6,446 bases of DNA from an uncultured Pseudomonadota bacterium (GCA_903909415.1 CAIVVS010000066.1:1-6446), one strand, 5' to 3'. Shown: positions 1 through 6,104, counted from the first letter of the stretch. Numbers and translations: made by a program. Notes: generated by a model from the letters alone, not told the origin.

Positions 1-956
1 CGCCCGCCGCGCTTGGCGAAGGTGTCGTAGGACGGCGGCGGCAGCGTGCCGATCGACAGCGGGCGCGACTCCTTGCGCGCGTCCACCAGCCACACCAGCT
101 TGGGCCAGTCCGCGCCCAGGTCCATCACCGACTCGTCCGACACCACGTACAGGTCGCGCCCGAACAGCGGCAGCGTGGTGTGGGTGAAGCCGTTGAAGGG
201 CGGCGAGTTGATCCAGCGCGACACGAGCTTCGGGTTGGCCTTGTCGGCGATGTCCAGCACCAGCGCGCCGCCATCCAGCCAGCCGAGGTAGCAGCGGTCC
301 GGCCGCTGCGGATAGACGTTGGTGTTGTGCGCGCGGAATCCCGTGTCGAACTGCGCCGGCAGGCGCTCGGGCGGCGGCTCGCTGTCGCCGTCCATGGTGC
401 CGGGCAGGTGCCAGCGGCCGACGGCCACCGGCTTGGAGGGGTTGCGCACGTCGACGATCCGGTAGACCTGGTCGTCCTTGGGATTGCGCGGCTTGAGGTC
501 CGGGTCGCTGCAGGCCATGTGCACCGTCTCGCCGTCCACGAACCAGAGCTGGTGGCTGCCGCGCGAGTTGGGCCCCGACGCGTCGAAGTGCGAGATCGAC
601 TTCGGCTTCTCGGGCACGCTGATGTCGAACAGCTCGAAGCCGGCGGGTTTGGCGCCCGGCTTGCTCACCTGGTAGGCCACGGCCATCAGGTTGCCCGACA
701 CCTCCAGCGAATTGGAGCGCATCAGCGCATGCGGCAGGTCCACCTGCACCACCACCTTGGGCGAGCGCGGCTCGGTGACGTCCACCGCGGTGAAGTTCTT
801 GGGCGCGGACTCGTGCGCCAGCCACAGGATGCGGCGCCCGCCCGGCAGCAGCTGCATGGACATGCCCTCGCCCATGCCGCCGAAGCCGTTGAGGGTGTGC
901 TGCGCCAGCAGGCGCATGCGGTGCGACAGCGCGCCCGCGCCGGAGGTGGTGCTCAT
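1..956 (-). CDS. LVIVD repeat-containing protein, C-terminus off the left edge
   Basis: The reading frame starts at ATG 956-954 and stays open to the window edge: 318 codons are visible and no stop is seen. At least five copies of a pattern like 'hydrophobic-D-(V/I/A)-x-x-P-x-x-P-x-x-(V/I/L)' recur about every 55-65 residues (near residues 55-70, 107-122, 165-181, 231-247 and 287-303; for example FTAVDVTEPRSPKVV and YRIVDVRNPSKPVAVG). This is the signature of LVIVD repeats, which are expected to fold as beta-propeller blades. There is no signal peptide or membrane segment, so the protein is probably cytoplasmic, whereas many propeller proteins of this type are exported. An AGGA Shine-Dalgarno (968-965) sits 8 bases before the ATG. 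It lies 63 bases downstream of gor and is probably the third gene of a hemerythrin-gor-LVIVD transcript. The biochemical function of the family is unknown, and a binding or scaffold role is only inference. The family call is fairly sure and the function is not. Confidence 0.85.
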   Translation of the reverse strand, partial: MSTTSGAGALSHRMRLLAQHTLNGFGGMGEGMSMQLLPGGRRILWLAHESAPKNFTAVDVTEPRSPKVVVQVDLPHALMRSNSLEVSGNLMAVAYQVSKPGAKPAGFELFDISVPEKPKSISHFDASGPNSRGSHQLWFVDGETVHMACSDPDLKPRNPKDDQVYRIVDVRNPSKPVAVGRWHLPGTMDGDSEPPPERLPAQFDTGFRAHNTNVYPQRPDRCYLGWLDGGALVLDIADKANPKLVSRWINSPPFNGFTHTTLPLFGRDLYVVSDESVMDLGADWPKLVWLVDARKESRPLSIGTLPPPSYDTFAKRGG

Positions 957-1019
957 GGTGGGAATCCTGGTTGCGTGCGGCTTGGTTGCGACGGTGGTGC
1001 GCGGTCGGTGCGGCGTATC

Positions 1020-2375
1020 TCAGCCCGGGACCGGATCCCGCATGGTGACGAATTCCTCGGCCGCCGTCGGGTGGATGCCGATGGTGCGGTCGAAATCCGA
1101 CTTGGTCGCGCCGCAGTTCAGCGCGACGGCGAATCCCTGTATCACCTCGCCCGCGTCCGGGCCGAGCATGTGCACGCCCAGCACGCGGTCGGTGTCGGCA
1201 TCGACCACCAGCTTCATCAGGGTCTTCTCCTTGCGGCCCGACAGCGTGTGGCGCAGCGCGGTGAAGCTGGAACGGAAGATCGTGACCTTGTGGCCGTGGT
1301 GGCGCGCGGCCTCCTCGGACAGGCCGACGGTGGCGATGTTGGGGTGGCTGAATACCGCGGTGGCGATGTTGTCGTAGCTGATGCCGCGCTGGCCCTTGCC
1401 GAACAGGCGCTCGGCCACCACCATGCCCTCGGCCAGCGCCACCGGCGTGAGCTGCACGCGGTGGATCACGTCGCCGATCGCATGGATGGAGGGCACGCTG
1501 GACTGGAAGTTCTCGTCCACGCGCACCGCGCCGGTGGCGGTGAGCGCGACGCCCGCGTCCTCCAGGCCCAGGCCGTCCACCTTGGCGCTGCGGCCGGTGG
1601 CGAACAGGGCGCAGCCCGCCTCCAGCCTGTCGCCCGAGGACAGGGTCGCGGCCAGCCCGTCGCTGTGCTTCGCCAGCGACTCGATGGTGGTCTCCAGCCG
1701 GATGTCCACGCCCTTGGCCGCCATCTCGGTGGCCAGCGCCGCACCCAGGTCCGCGTCGAACTCGCGCAGCAGGCACTTGCCCCGGTACACCAGCGTGGTC
1801 TTCGCGCCCAGGCCGGCGAAGATGCTCGCGAACTCGACCGCGATGTAGCCGCCGCCGTAGACGATCACGCGCTCCGGCAGGCTCGGGAGGTAGAACGCCT
1901 CGTTGGAGGTGATGGCGAGGTCCGCGCCGGGAATGTCCGGCTTGCTCGGCCAGCCGCCGGTGGCCACCAGGATGTGCGCGGCGGTGACGCGCTTGCCGGC
2001 CACCTCGACGGTGTGCGCATCCACCACGGTGGCGCGCGCGTTGAACAGCACCACGCCCGAGCCCTTGAGCAGGCGTTCGTACACGCCGTTCAGGCGGGTG
2101 ATCTCGCGGTCCTTGGCGGCGATCAGCGCCGGCCAGTCGAACGAGGACTCGCCCACGGTCCAGCCGTAGCCGGCGGCGTCCTCGAAGTCCTCGTGGTAGT
2201 GCGCGGCGTAGGACAGCAGCTTCTTGGGGATGCAGCCGACGTTGACGCAGGTGCCGCCGAGGTAGCGTTCCTCGGCCACCGCGACCTTCGCGCCCAGCTT
2301 GGCGGCCCAGCGGCTGGCGCGCACGCCACCCGAGCCGGCGCCGATCACGAACAGGTCGTAGTCGTATTGGGCCAT
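1020..2375 (-). CDS. gor: glutathione-disulfide reductase
   Basis: This NADPH-dependent flavoenzyme reduces glutathione disulfide to two glutathiones in the cytoplasm. The 451 residues match the family's usual length of about 450. In order there are: the FAD-binding GAGSGG motif (12-17); the redox-active disulfide in [13 protein letters not shown] (Cys43, Cys48); [13 protein letters not shown]; the second dinucleotide fold [10 protein letters not shown] (from 174), followed by Arg198 and Arg204 at the positions that bind the 2'-phosphate of NADPH in the E. coli enzyme; the FAD motif IHAIGDV (297-303); and the dimer-interface active-site [11 protein letters not shown] (His435, Glu440). All catalytic parts are present. 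An ATG six bases upstream (2381) is also in frame. I chose 2375 because the GGA of the leader is 8 bases from it but only 2 from the upstream one. It follows the hemerythrin gene by 66 bases, so co-transcription is likely. Related reductases (mercuric, lipoamide, trypanothione) fit less well because of the Arg pair and the C-terminal motif. Confidence 0.95.
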   Translation of the reverse strand: MAQYDYDLFVIGAGSGGVRASRWAAKLGAKVAVAEERYLGGTCVNVGCIPKKLLSYAAHYHEDFEDAAGYGWTVGESSFDWPALIAAKDREITRLNGVYERLLKGSGVVLFNARATVVDAHTVEVAGKRVTAAHILVATGGWPSKPDIPGADLAITSNEAFYLPSLPERVIVYGGGYIAVEFASIFAGLGAKTTLVYRGKCLLREFDADLGAALATEMAAKGVDIRLETTIESLAKHSDGLAATLSSGDRLEAGCALFATGRSAKVDGLGLEDAGVALTATGAVRVDENFQSSVPSIHAIGDVIHRVQLTPVALAEGMVVAERLFGKGQRGISYDNIATAVFSHPNIATVGLSEEAARHHGHKVTIFRSSFTALRHTLSGRKEKTLMKLVVDADTDRVLGVHMLGPDAGEVIQGFAVALNCGATKSDFDRTIGIHPTAAEEFVTMRDPVPG

Positions 2376-2410
2376 GGGCATTTTCCGTGCTGCGTGGTGG
2401 TCGTTGCATT

Positions 2411-2433
2411 GCGCCGGGCGGGCCGCCCGGCGC
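2411..2433 (-). other. GC-rich near-perfect palindrome between hemerythrin and gor
   Basis: Two 11-base arms, GCGCCGGGCGG and CCGCCCGGCGC, flank a single central base. In RNA this would form at least a 9-bp all-GC stem with a 5-base loop, starting 8 bases after the hemerythrin stop codon. On the minus-strand transcript no run of U follows the hairpin (the next bases are AATGCAACG), so a standard intrinsic terminator is unlikely. A partial terminator, an RNA-processing or 3'-end stabilising element, or a repetitive extragenic palindrome are all possible. The structure is plain in the sequence but its role is inferred. Confidence 0.6.
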
Positions 2434-2441
2434 CGGGGATG

Positions 2442-3017
2442 TCAGCGCGCCGTGCCCTCGGCGACCGGCGCAGCCTCGTGGGCGTGATCATGGTCGGCGT
2501 GGCCGCAGGCGGCGCCGTGCACGTGCTCGGCCGACCCGCAGGCCGAAGCGGCGGTCTCAGCTGGACCGCAACCGGTGGCGGCATCGTGGCCGCAGGCCAT
2601 CGCGGGCGCCTTGGCGAACGGGTCCTCGCCGCGCGCCAGCGCGCCCAGCACGTAGGCCAGCATCGCGTCCATGCTGCCCGCGTGGTTCTCGAACCAGGGC
2701 GCGAGCTCGCGCGCCAGCACCCGGCCGACCTCGAACTTGCCGTCGGCGACCATGGTGCGCACCTCGCGCATGATGCCCAGCACGCCGTCGTGCTCCTGCA
2801 CGTGGCAGTGCGCCGGCGGGAAGGTAATCGCGGCCATCTGCTCGTTCTCGCGGCCGAAGTGCGACTCGGCGTGCGCGAGCAGGGCATCCACGCTCGCCAG
2901 CATGGCATCATCGGCGCAGTCTTCCAGGCCCCCGAGCAGTTCGACGAACTCGACGTGGGTCTCATCCATCCAGTCCACGCCGAGGGCGAGCTTGTCGGAC
3001 CATTGCAGGGAAGCCAT
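2442..3017 (-). CDS. bacteriohemerythrin with Cys/His-rich C-terminal tail
   Basis: The 191-residue protein has a hemerythrin four-helix bundle (about residues 10-127) with all seven expected diiron ligands in the right order: His21, His53, Glu57 (in HFGRENEQM), His72, His76 (HVQEH), and His112 with Asp117 (HAGSMD). Such proteins bind O2 reversibly at a mu-oxo diiron site, and some bind NO or sense redox state. No signal peptide or membrane segment is seen, so it should be cytoplasmic. After residue 138 comes an unusual 50-residue tail with Cys-Gly pairs at 142, 150, 160 and 171 and seven His, ending in HADHDHAHE. This resembles metal-binding tails of proteins such as SlyD. The ATG at 3017 has GGAG (3030-3027) 9 bases upstream. 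The frame stays open far upstream of it, but residues before the ATG show no domain, and the N-terminus beginning near LQWSDKLALGVDWMD is typical of the family. It is probably the first gene of the operon with gor. Confidence 0.93.
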   Translation of the reverse strand: MASLQWSDKLALGVDWMDETHVEFVELLGGLEDCADDAMLASVDALLAHAESHFGRENEQMAAITFPPAHCHVQEHDGVLGIMREVRTMVADGKFEVGRVLARELAPWFENHAGSMDAMLAYVLGALARGEDPFAKAPAMACGHDAATGCGPAETAASACGSAEHVHGAACGHADHDHAHEAAPVAEGTAR

Positions 3018-3095
3018 ACCGGGAATCTCCACCAGAGGGAGGCGCAAGCTTATCAGGGCGCTGCCGCCCCGGGCGCGACGGATCATGCCGGTTTG
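3018..3095. promoter_or_regulatory. divergent intergenic region between hemerythrin operon and RecE-like gene
   Basis: These 78 bases separate two divergent start codons, so promoters for both directions should lie here or reach into the flanking coding sequence. On the minus strand there is a TGATAA (3055-3050), a plausible -10 element about 33 bases before the hemerythrin ATG, but no good -35 lies 16-18 bases upstream of it. The hemerythrin Shine-Dalgarno GGAG is at 3030-3027. On the plus strand I see neither a convincing promoter nor a strong Shine-Dalgarno for the gene at 3096. Confidence 0.35.
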
Positions 3096-3926
3096 ATGGA
3101 CATCCCCCCGCAGGATGCGGCGCCTCCCCCGCCGGTCCCGCCACTTCCGGCCGAACCGGTGCCGGGCGGCACGCCGCTGGTGATCCCCGAGCCGATCGAG
3201 CACTACCTCGGGCGCACCGGCTACTGGTCGAGTTCGCGGCTGCGGCGCCTGGCACGCGGCGAATCGCCCGACGCGTCCTGGCTGCCCTACCCGGGCCCGT
3301 CCATGGGCGAGGCGCTGCATGCCTTCCTGCTGGAACCGGAGCGCTTCGCGCGCGAGTACTTCCGGCCGCGCGCGGTGGCGCAGGGCGCGGTGATGGAAGG
3401 CCCCACGCCGCCGGAGGAGCGCATCTGGATGGACGCGAAACAGGGCGAGGCGCTGGACTGGGCGCTGGCCGCCGTGCAGCGCTACGCACGCGCACCGCTC
3501 GCCCGATGGCTCGCCACCGGCACCAAGGAGTACTCGATCTACTGGGCGAGCGAGGATGGCCTGCGCTGGAAGGCGCGGCCGGACTGTTTCACCGAGGAGA
3601 TCGTGCTGGACGTGAAGTCGGTGGGCGATGCGCGCCCCAACCGCTTCGCGCGCCTGCGCCGCCAGCGCGGCTACGACGTGCAGGCGGCGCTCTACGTCGA
3701 GGCGGTGGAACGGGTCACCGGCCACCGGCCGCGCTTTGCCTACCTGTCCATCGAGCTGATCCATCCGCGCGCCCTCTGGCTGCACGAACTGTCCGACGAG
3801 GACCTGGCCGTGGCACGCGCGCAGATCGAGGCGCTGCGCCCGCTGCTGGGGCGCGACGGCAGGCCGCTTGCGACGGACGCCGCCGCAGGCGGGGCGAAAG
3901 CTCCCGACAAGGACGGCGCGGCATAA
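3096..3926 (+). CDS. RecE-like PD-(D/E)XK nuclease domain protein (exodeoxyribonuclease VIII-like)
   Basis: The 276-residue protein resembles the C-terminal nuclease domain of E. coli RecE (putative exodeoxyribonuclease VIII/DUF3799-like). After a proline-rich N-terminus (residues 5-30) it has: a YWSSSRLRRL segment near 43-52; MGEALHAFLLEPERF with His75, matching the motif I histidine; ARPD with Asp163; LDVKS with Asp172 and Lys174, the core of the PD-(D/E)XK site; and YDVQAALY (Gln196, Tyr200), the QxxxY helix of the RecB/RecE-type branch. So the metal site and catalytic lysine look intact. In RecE the activity is 5'-to-3' digestion of double-stranded DNA for recombination. The tail after about residue 250 is low in complexity. 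The start is the weakest point: ATG 3096 has no clear Shine-Dalgarno, but the next in-frame ATG (3303, residue 70) would remove part of the domain. No RecT-like annealing protein or other phage gene is in view. The family call is good and the in vivo role unknown. Confidence 0.85.
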   Translation: MDIPPQDAAPPPPVPPLPAEPVPGGTPLVIPEPIEHYLGRTGYWSSSRLRRLARGESPDASWLPYPGPSMGEALHAFLLEPERFAREYFRPRAVAQGAVMEGPTPPEERIWMDAKQGEALDWALAAVQRYARAPLARWLATGTKEYSIYWASEDGLRWKARPDCFTEEIVLDVKSVGDARPNRFARLRRQRGYDVQAALYVEAVERVTGHRPRFAYLSIELIHPRALWLHELSDEDLAVARAQIEALRPLLGRDGRPLATDAAAGGAKAPDKDGAA

Positions 3927-3964
3927 TCACGGCCCTCCACCTCAAGCGCCCAACGGACACCGTC

Positions 3965-4396
3965 ATGAAAGCATCGCTAGCCGCAGGACTCGCCACCGAA
4001 CGAAGCTTCACCGTGGACGAGACGCGCGTGATTGCCTTCATGGGCGATGAATGCCGCGTGTACGCCACGCCGTCCATCATCCGCGACGTCGAGGCCACCT
4101 GCCGCAACTTCCTGCTGGAGCACCTGGACGCGGGCGAGGACTCGGTGGGCACGCGGGTGAACATCGAGCATGTCGGACCGGCGCTGCTGGGCGCGCAGGT
4201 GACGGTGGGCGTCAAGCTGGTTGCGCTGGACGGAAGGCGCGTGGGCTTCGAGGCCAGCGTGCGCGACGCCGACGGCGAGGTCCTGCGCGGCACGCACGAG
4301 CGCTTCATCGTGAGCGTGGACAAGGTGCGCGAGCGCCTGCTGAAGAAGAAGGCCGCCGGCGAAGGCCGCGCGTCCGGCGGCGCAAGCCCAAGCTGA
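3965..4396 (+). CDS. thioesterase family protein (fluoroacetyl-CoA thioesterase FlK-like hotdog fold)
   Basis: The 143-residue protein looks like a single hotdog-fold thioesterase of the FlK type, cleaving an acyl-CoA or similar thioester in the cytoplasm. The FlK catalytic residues Thr42, Glu50 and His76 have counterparts here at Thr35 (YATPSI), Glu43 (DVEATC) and His69 (NIEHVGPALLG), with exactly the same spacing (8 and 26). The strands GAQVTVGVKLVALDGRRVGFEASVRD and the HERFIV end also fit the fold. Specificity cannot be read from the sequence, and a fluoroacetate role is not implied, since most relatives are general or unknown thioesterases. The ATG at 3965 fits the family's N-terminus, although the Shine-Dalgarno (around ACGGAC) is weak. 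It begins 38 bases after the nuclease gene, so co-transcription is possible. It ends in TGATG, its stop overlapping the next start, which suggests translational coupling to the membrane protein that follows. The last 20 residues are basic and of low complexity. Confidence 0.87.
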   Translation: MKASLAAGLATERSFTVDETRVIAFMGDECRVYATPSIIRDVEATCRNFLLEHLDAGEDSVGTRVNIEHVGPALLGAQVTVGVKLVALDGRRVGFEASVRDADGEVLRGTHERFIVSVDKVRERLLKKKAAGEGRASGGASPS

Positions 4397-5391
4397 TGGA
4401 CCTGGGCGATCCGGTCGCGCGCCGCAGGCTGGCGCTGGCGGCCGCGGGCGCTGGCCTGCTGCTGCTCCTGATGGTGCTTGGCGCCTGGATGATGCTGGCG
4501 AAGGAAACACGCCCGGAACCGGCCGCCGGGTCCGCCGGCGCCACCGCCCCCGCCCGGGCGACGGCCGACGCGCCCGCCGCCGCGCTCGCGAGCCTGGACG
4601 ACGAACCGGTGCTGCGCGCGCTGTTCGGCGCATGGGACGCCAAGGCGCGCACCGCCACCTGGGACGTGTCGGCCCTCGCGCCGGCGCAGCGCGGCAATGC
4701 CGCCAACGGCAGCGGGCGCGCGCAGGCCGGCATCCATGCGCGCATCGCCTTCACCGAGGGCGGCCGCGAGAAGACCGCGGTGCTGCTGCAGTCGGTGGAA
4801 CTGGACGACAACGGCGCGCCGCTGGACTGCCACGCCTGCGGCGCGCTGCTAGGCGTGCACATCTACGCCCGCGCCGCGAACGGCCAGGGCTGGGTGCGCG
4901 AGCGCGGCAGCCACCAGGTCATGCATGTCGGCGCCTACGGCGCGCTTCCCGCCGCGCGGCTGGTGGAACTGGCCCCGGGTCGGGCCGGGCTGCTGCTGGA
5001 GGGAGGAGACATGGGGCAGGGTTATGCCAGCCAGTACGGCGTGCTGGTGGACCTGGGCGGGGACACGCCGCGCGAGGCCAGCGACTTCATCGACCTGGGC
5101 GCATCCAACGAAGGCGCCTGCGATGCGTCGGTGAAGCCGGGAACCCCGGTCGCGCAGGAGCCGGGCGCGGCGGAGGCCTGCTGGTCCTACCAGGGCACGC
5201 TGACCCTGGCGCCGCCCGCGACGCCGCGTTCGCCGCAAGGGCCGGTCGCGTGGCACGACCTCAGCGTGCGCTGGCGCGGCACGCGCGCCGCGCCGAACAA
5301 CGGCGTGGATGCGTTCGAGCAGGGCGTCACCGTGCAGCATGACGGACGCGCCTGGCCGGGACGCATCGGACCCAAGCTGCTGCTGCCCTAG
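4396..5391 (+). CDS. hypothetical single-pass membrane protein with periplasmic CHAC-motif domain
   Basis: I do not recognise a named family. The 331-residue protein starts at an ATG overlapping the thioesterase stop (TGATG). It has a short cytoplasmic N-terminus with RRR (9-11), one hydrophobic segment (12-35), an Ala/Pro linker (about 37-65), and a large domain that should face the periplasm by the positive-inside rule. That domain holds only four cysteines: Cys145 and Cys148 in a DCHACGALLGVHIY motif, then Cys242 and Cys262. Disulfides or metal/heme binding are possible; a strict CxxCH c-type heme motif is absent, the order here being C-H-A-C. Aromatic and Gly-rich strands (GWVRERGSHQVMHVGAYG; LLLEGGDMGQGYASQYGVLVDLGG) suggest a beta-rich fold. 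I recall similar 'CHAC' proteins annotated as hypothetical in other proteobacteria, but cannot confirm this. The coding call is strong: consistent codon bias, stop-start overlap, and a hairpin just after the stop. The function is unknown. Confidence 0.8.
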   Translation: MDLGDPVARRRLALAAAGAGLLLLLMVLGAWMMLAKETRPEPAAGSAGATAPARATADAPAAALASLDDEPVLRALFGAWDAKARTATWDVSALAPAQRGNAANGSGRAQAGIHARIAFTEGGREKTAVLLQSVELDDNGAPLDCHACGALLGVHIYARAANGQGWVRERGSHQVMHVGAYGALPAARLVELAPGRAGLLLEGGDMGQGYASQYGVLVDLGGDTPREASDFIDLGASNEGACDASVKPGTPVAQEPGAAEACWSYQGTLTLAPPATPRSPQGPVAWHDLSVRWRGTRAAPNNGVDAFEQGVTVQHDGRAWPGRIGPKLLLP

Positions 5392-5408
5392 CCCTTCATT
5401 GCACGCCC

Positions 5409-5426
5409 GGCGCGTCCCAACGCGCC
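5409..5426 (+). terminator. GC-rich hairpin after the thioesterase/membrane-protein genes
   Basis: A perfect 7-bp inverted repeat, GGCGCGT/ACGCGCC, encloses a CCCA loop and begins 17 bases after the stop codon at 5391. No T-run follows (CCTCGCAAGG), so it may act as a weak or Rho-assisted terminator or protect the 3' end. The structure is seen directly; the function is inferred from its position. Confidence 0.4.
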
Positions 5427-5433
5427 CCTCGCA

Positions 5434-5462
5434 AGGCGGTTGACCGCGCGCGAAAATATATA
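5434..5462 (+). promoter_or_regulatory. candidate promoter for the small Ala/Pro/Lys-rich exported protein
   Basis: A TATATA (5457-5462) in an AAAATATATAGG context stands out in an otherwise GC-rich region and is a good -10 candidate about 90 bases upstream of the start codon. The obvious -35 word, TTGACC (5440-5445), is only 11 bases away, too close for a normal sigma-70 promoter. At 17-base spacing the -35 would be the poor AGGCGG (5434-5439). So the -10 is plausible and the -35 uncertain. Confidence 0.4.
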
Positions 5463-5553
5463 GGCGTCATCCGCCGTCAACACGCTGCAAGGCGGCGCGT
5501 TATTCGCCTTGTATCCGCAAGCCGCGGAACACAACGACAAAGAGGACACCACC

Positions 5554-5823
5554 ATGAACAAGCTGATCTCCATCATCGTCGCCGGTGCCTTCGCTGGCGC
5601 GTCGATCTCCGCCATCGCCCAGGCCCCGAAGGCCGCGACCCCCGCCACCCCGGCGCCGGCCGCTGCCGCCCCGGCCGCGACCCCCGCCGCGCCCGCGAAA
5701 GCCGAAGCCCCCAAGGCCGAAGCCAAAGCCGACGCGAAGGCCGCCAAGTCCGAAAAGGGCGAGAAGGGCAAGAGCGCCGACAAGGGCAAGGGCGCTGACA
5801 AGAAGGATGCCGCCAAGAAGTAA
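5554..5823 (+). CDS. small exported Ala/Pro/Lys-rich protein
   Basis: The 89-residue protein starts with a textbook Sec signal peptide: MNKL, a hydrophobic core (IISIVAG-like, residues 4-18), then SAIAQA, with cleavage most likely after Ala22 (A-I-A) because a proline follows Ala24. The mature part, about 65 residues, is almost only Ala, Pro, Lys, Glu, Asp, Gly, Ser and Thr. An AP-rich first half (ATPATPAPAAAAPAATPAAPA) passes into an alternating Lys/Glu/Asp half (KAEAPKAEAKADAKAAK) and a basic KG/KK tail. It should be disordered and positively charged, and has no cysteine or aromatic residue after the signal. I chose ATG 5554 because AGAGGA (5541-5546) sits 7 bases upstream. An in-frame ATG at 5509 would put 15 charged residues ahead of the signal peptide. 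The tail resembles H1-like DNA-binding proteins, but the signal peptide points to the periplasm or outside. No function is known. Two hairpins follow the gene, which has its own likely promoter. Confidence 0.85.
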   Translation: MNKLISIIVAGAFAGASISAIAQAPKAATPATPAPAAAAPAATPAAPAKAEAPKAEAKADAKAAKSEKGEKGKSADKGKGADKKDAAKK

Positions 5824-5839
5824 GGCAGCAGGCAGTCCA

Positions 5840-5869
5840 CCGCGCAGCCCGGTACACCGGGCCGCGCGG
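5840..5869 (+). terminator. first hairpin after the small exported-protein gene
   Basis: CCGCGC-A-GCCCGG, a TACA loop, then CCGGGC-C-GCGCGG form a 12-bp stem interrupted by one A/C mismatch, beginning 16 bases after the stop codon. No T-run follows (AGATCCTCC). It is a probable 3'-end structure: a terminator without a U-tract, or an mRNA-stabilising hairpin. Confidence 0.5.
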
Positions 5870-5877
5870 AGATCCTC

Positions 5878-5916
5878 CAGAAACGCCGTCCCGGTGAGAG
5901 CCGCGACGGCGTTCTG
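5878..5916 (+). terminator. second hairpin after the small exported-protein gene
   Basis: The arms CAGAA(A)CGCCGTC and GACGGCGTTCTG pair over 12 bp with one bulged A. Inside, CGGT and GCCG extend the stem (with one C/C mismatch and a terminal U-G pair) to a GAGA tetraloop, a stable GNRA loop. The bases after it (CCTTGTGGCGG) have only a weak T content. The A-rich left side, T-containing right side and position suggest an intrinsic or near-intrinsic terminator. It may work in tandem with the hairpin at 5840-5869. Confidence 0.55.
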
Positions 5917-6081
5917 CCTTGTGGCGGGGGCATCGCCGCGCGCGCCGGACCACAGCGGCGCCCTTCAGCGGCTCCACGATCCGCGCCACCGGAACGCGGC
6001 TTTGCATTTCATAATGGCTGTGCGCGACGACTGCGCCCGTAACCTTCGCGGGAGCAGGCCGGGCTACAATCCGCGCCGACC

Positions 6082-6104
6082 GGGCCGGTCTTGAAGCCCG
6101 GCCC
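6082..6104. repeat. inverted repeat around the -35 element of the htpX promoter
   Basis: GGGCCGG (6082-6088) and CCGGCCC (6098-6104) form a perfect 7-base inverted repeat with a 9-base centre that holds the CTTGAAG -35-like element. The N9 spacing equals that of the CIRCE operator, but the arm sequence is unrelated to CIRCE. It could be a regulator site or simply chance in GC-rich DNA. Confidence 0.35.

Noticed and set aside
180..3095. A plus-strand frame open for 1248 codons from 180 to 3926, covering the left three genes in antisense
   Set aside because: Only its last 276 codons (from 3096) look like a protein. The rest is a His/Arg/Ala/Val-rich shadow opposite the LVIVD, gor and hemerythrin genes, kept open by the high third-position GC.
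3085..3098. A three-codon frame (ATG CCG GTT TGA) whose stop overlaps the RecE-like start as TGATG
   Set aside because: It resembles a leader peptide with coupled translation, but has no Shine-Dalgarno of its own and is short enough to be chance.
3018..3785. An N-terminal extension of the hemerythrin frame up to 3785 on the minus strand
   Set aside because: It lies antisense to the RecE-like gene and has no domain pattern. A good Shine-Dalgarno and a family-like N-terminus mark 3017 as the start.
4825..4842. The DCHACG motif as a c-type heme-binding site
   Set aside because: Heme attachment needs CxxCH. Here the His lies between the two cysteines and Gly follows the second, so the motif does not fit.
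5440..5462. TTGACC and TATATA as a complete sigma-70 promoter
   Set aside because: The spacer is 11 bases, far below the 16-18 needed. Only the -10-like element is kept as a candidate.
5509..5553. An earlier ATG for the small exported protein at 5509
   Set aside because: It would place 15 mostly polar, charged residues before a normal signal peptide, while ATG 5554 has AGAGGA at ideal distance.
6065..6070. TACAAT as a sigma-70 -10 element upstream of htpX
   Set aside because: No -35-like hexamer lies 16-18 bases upstream and there is no extended -10 TG, so the support is too weak for a separate feature.
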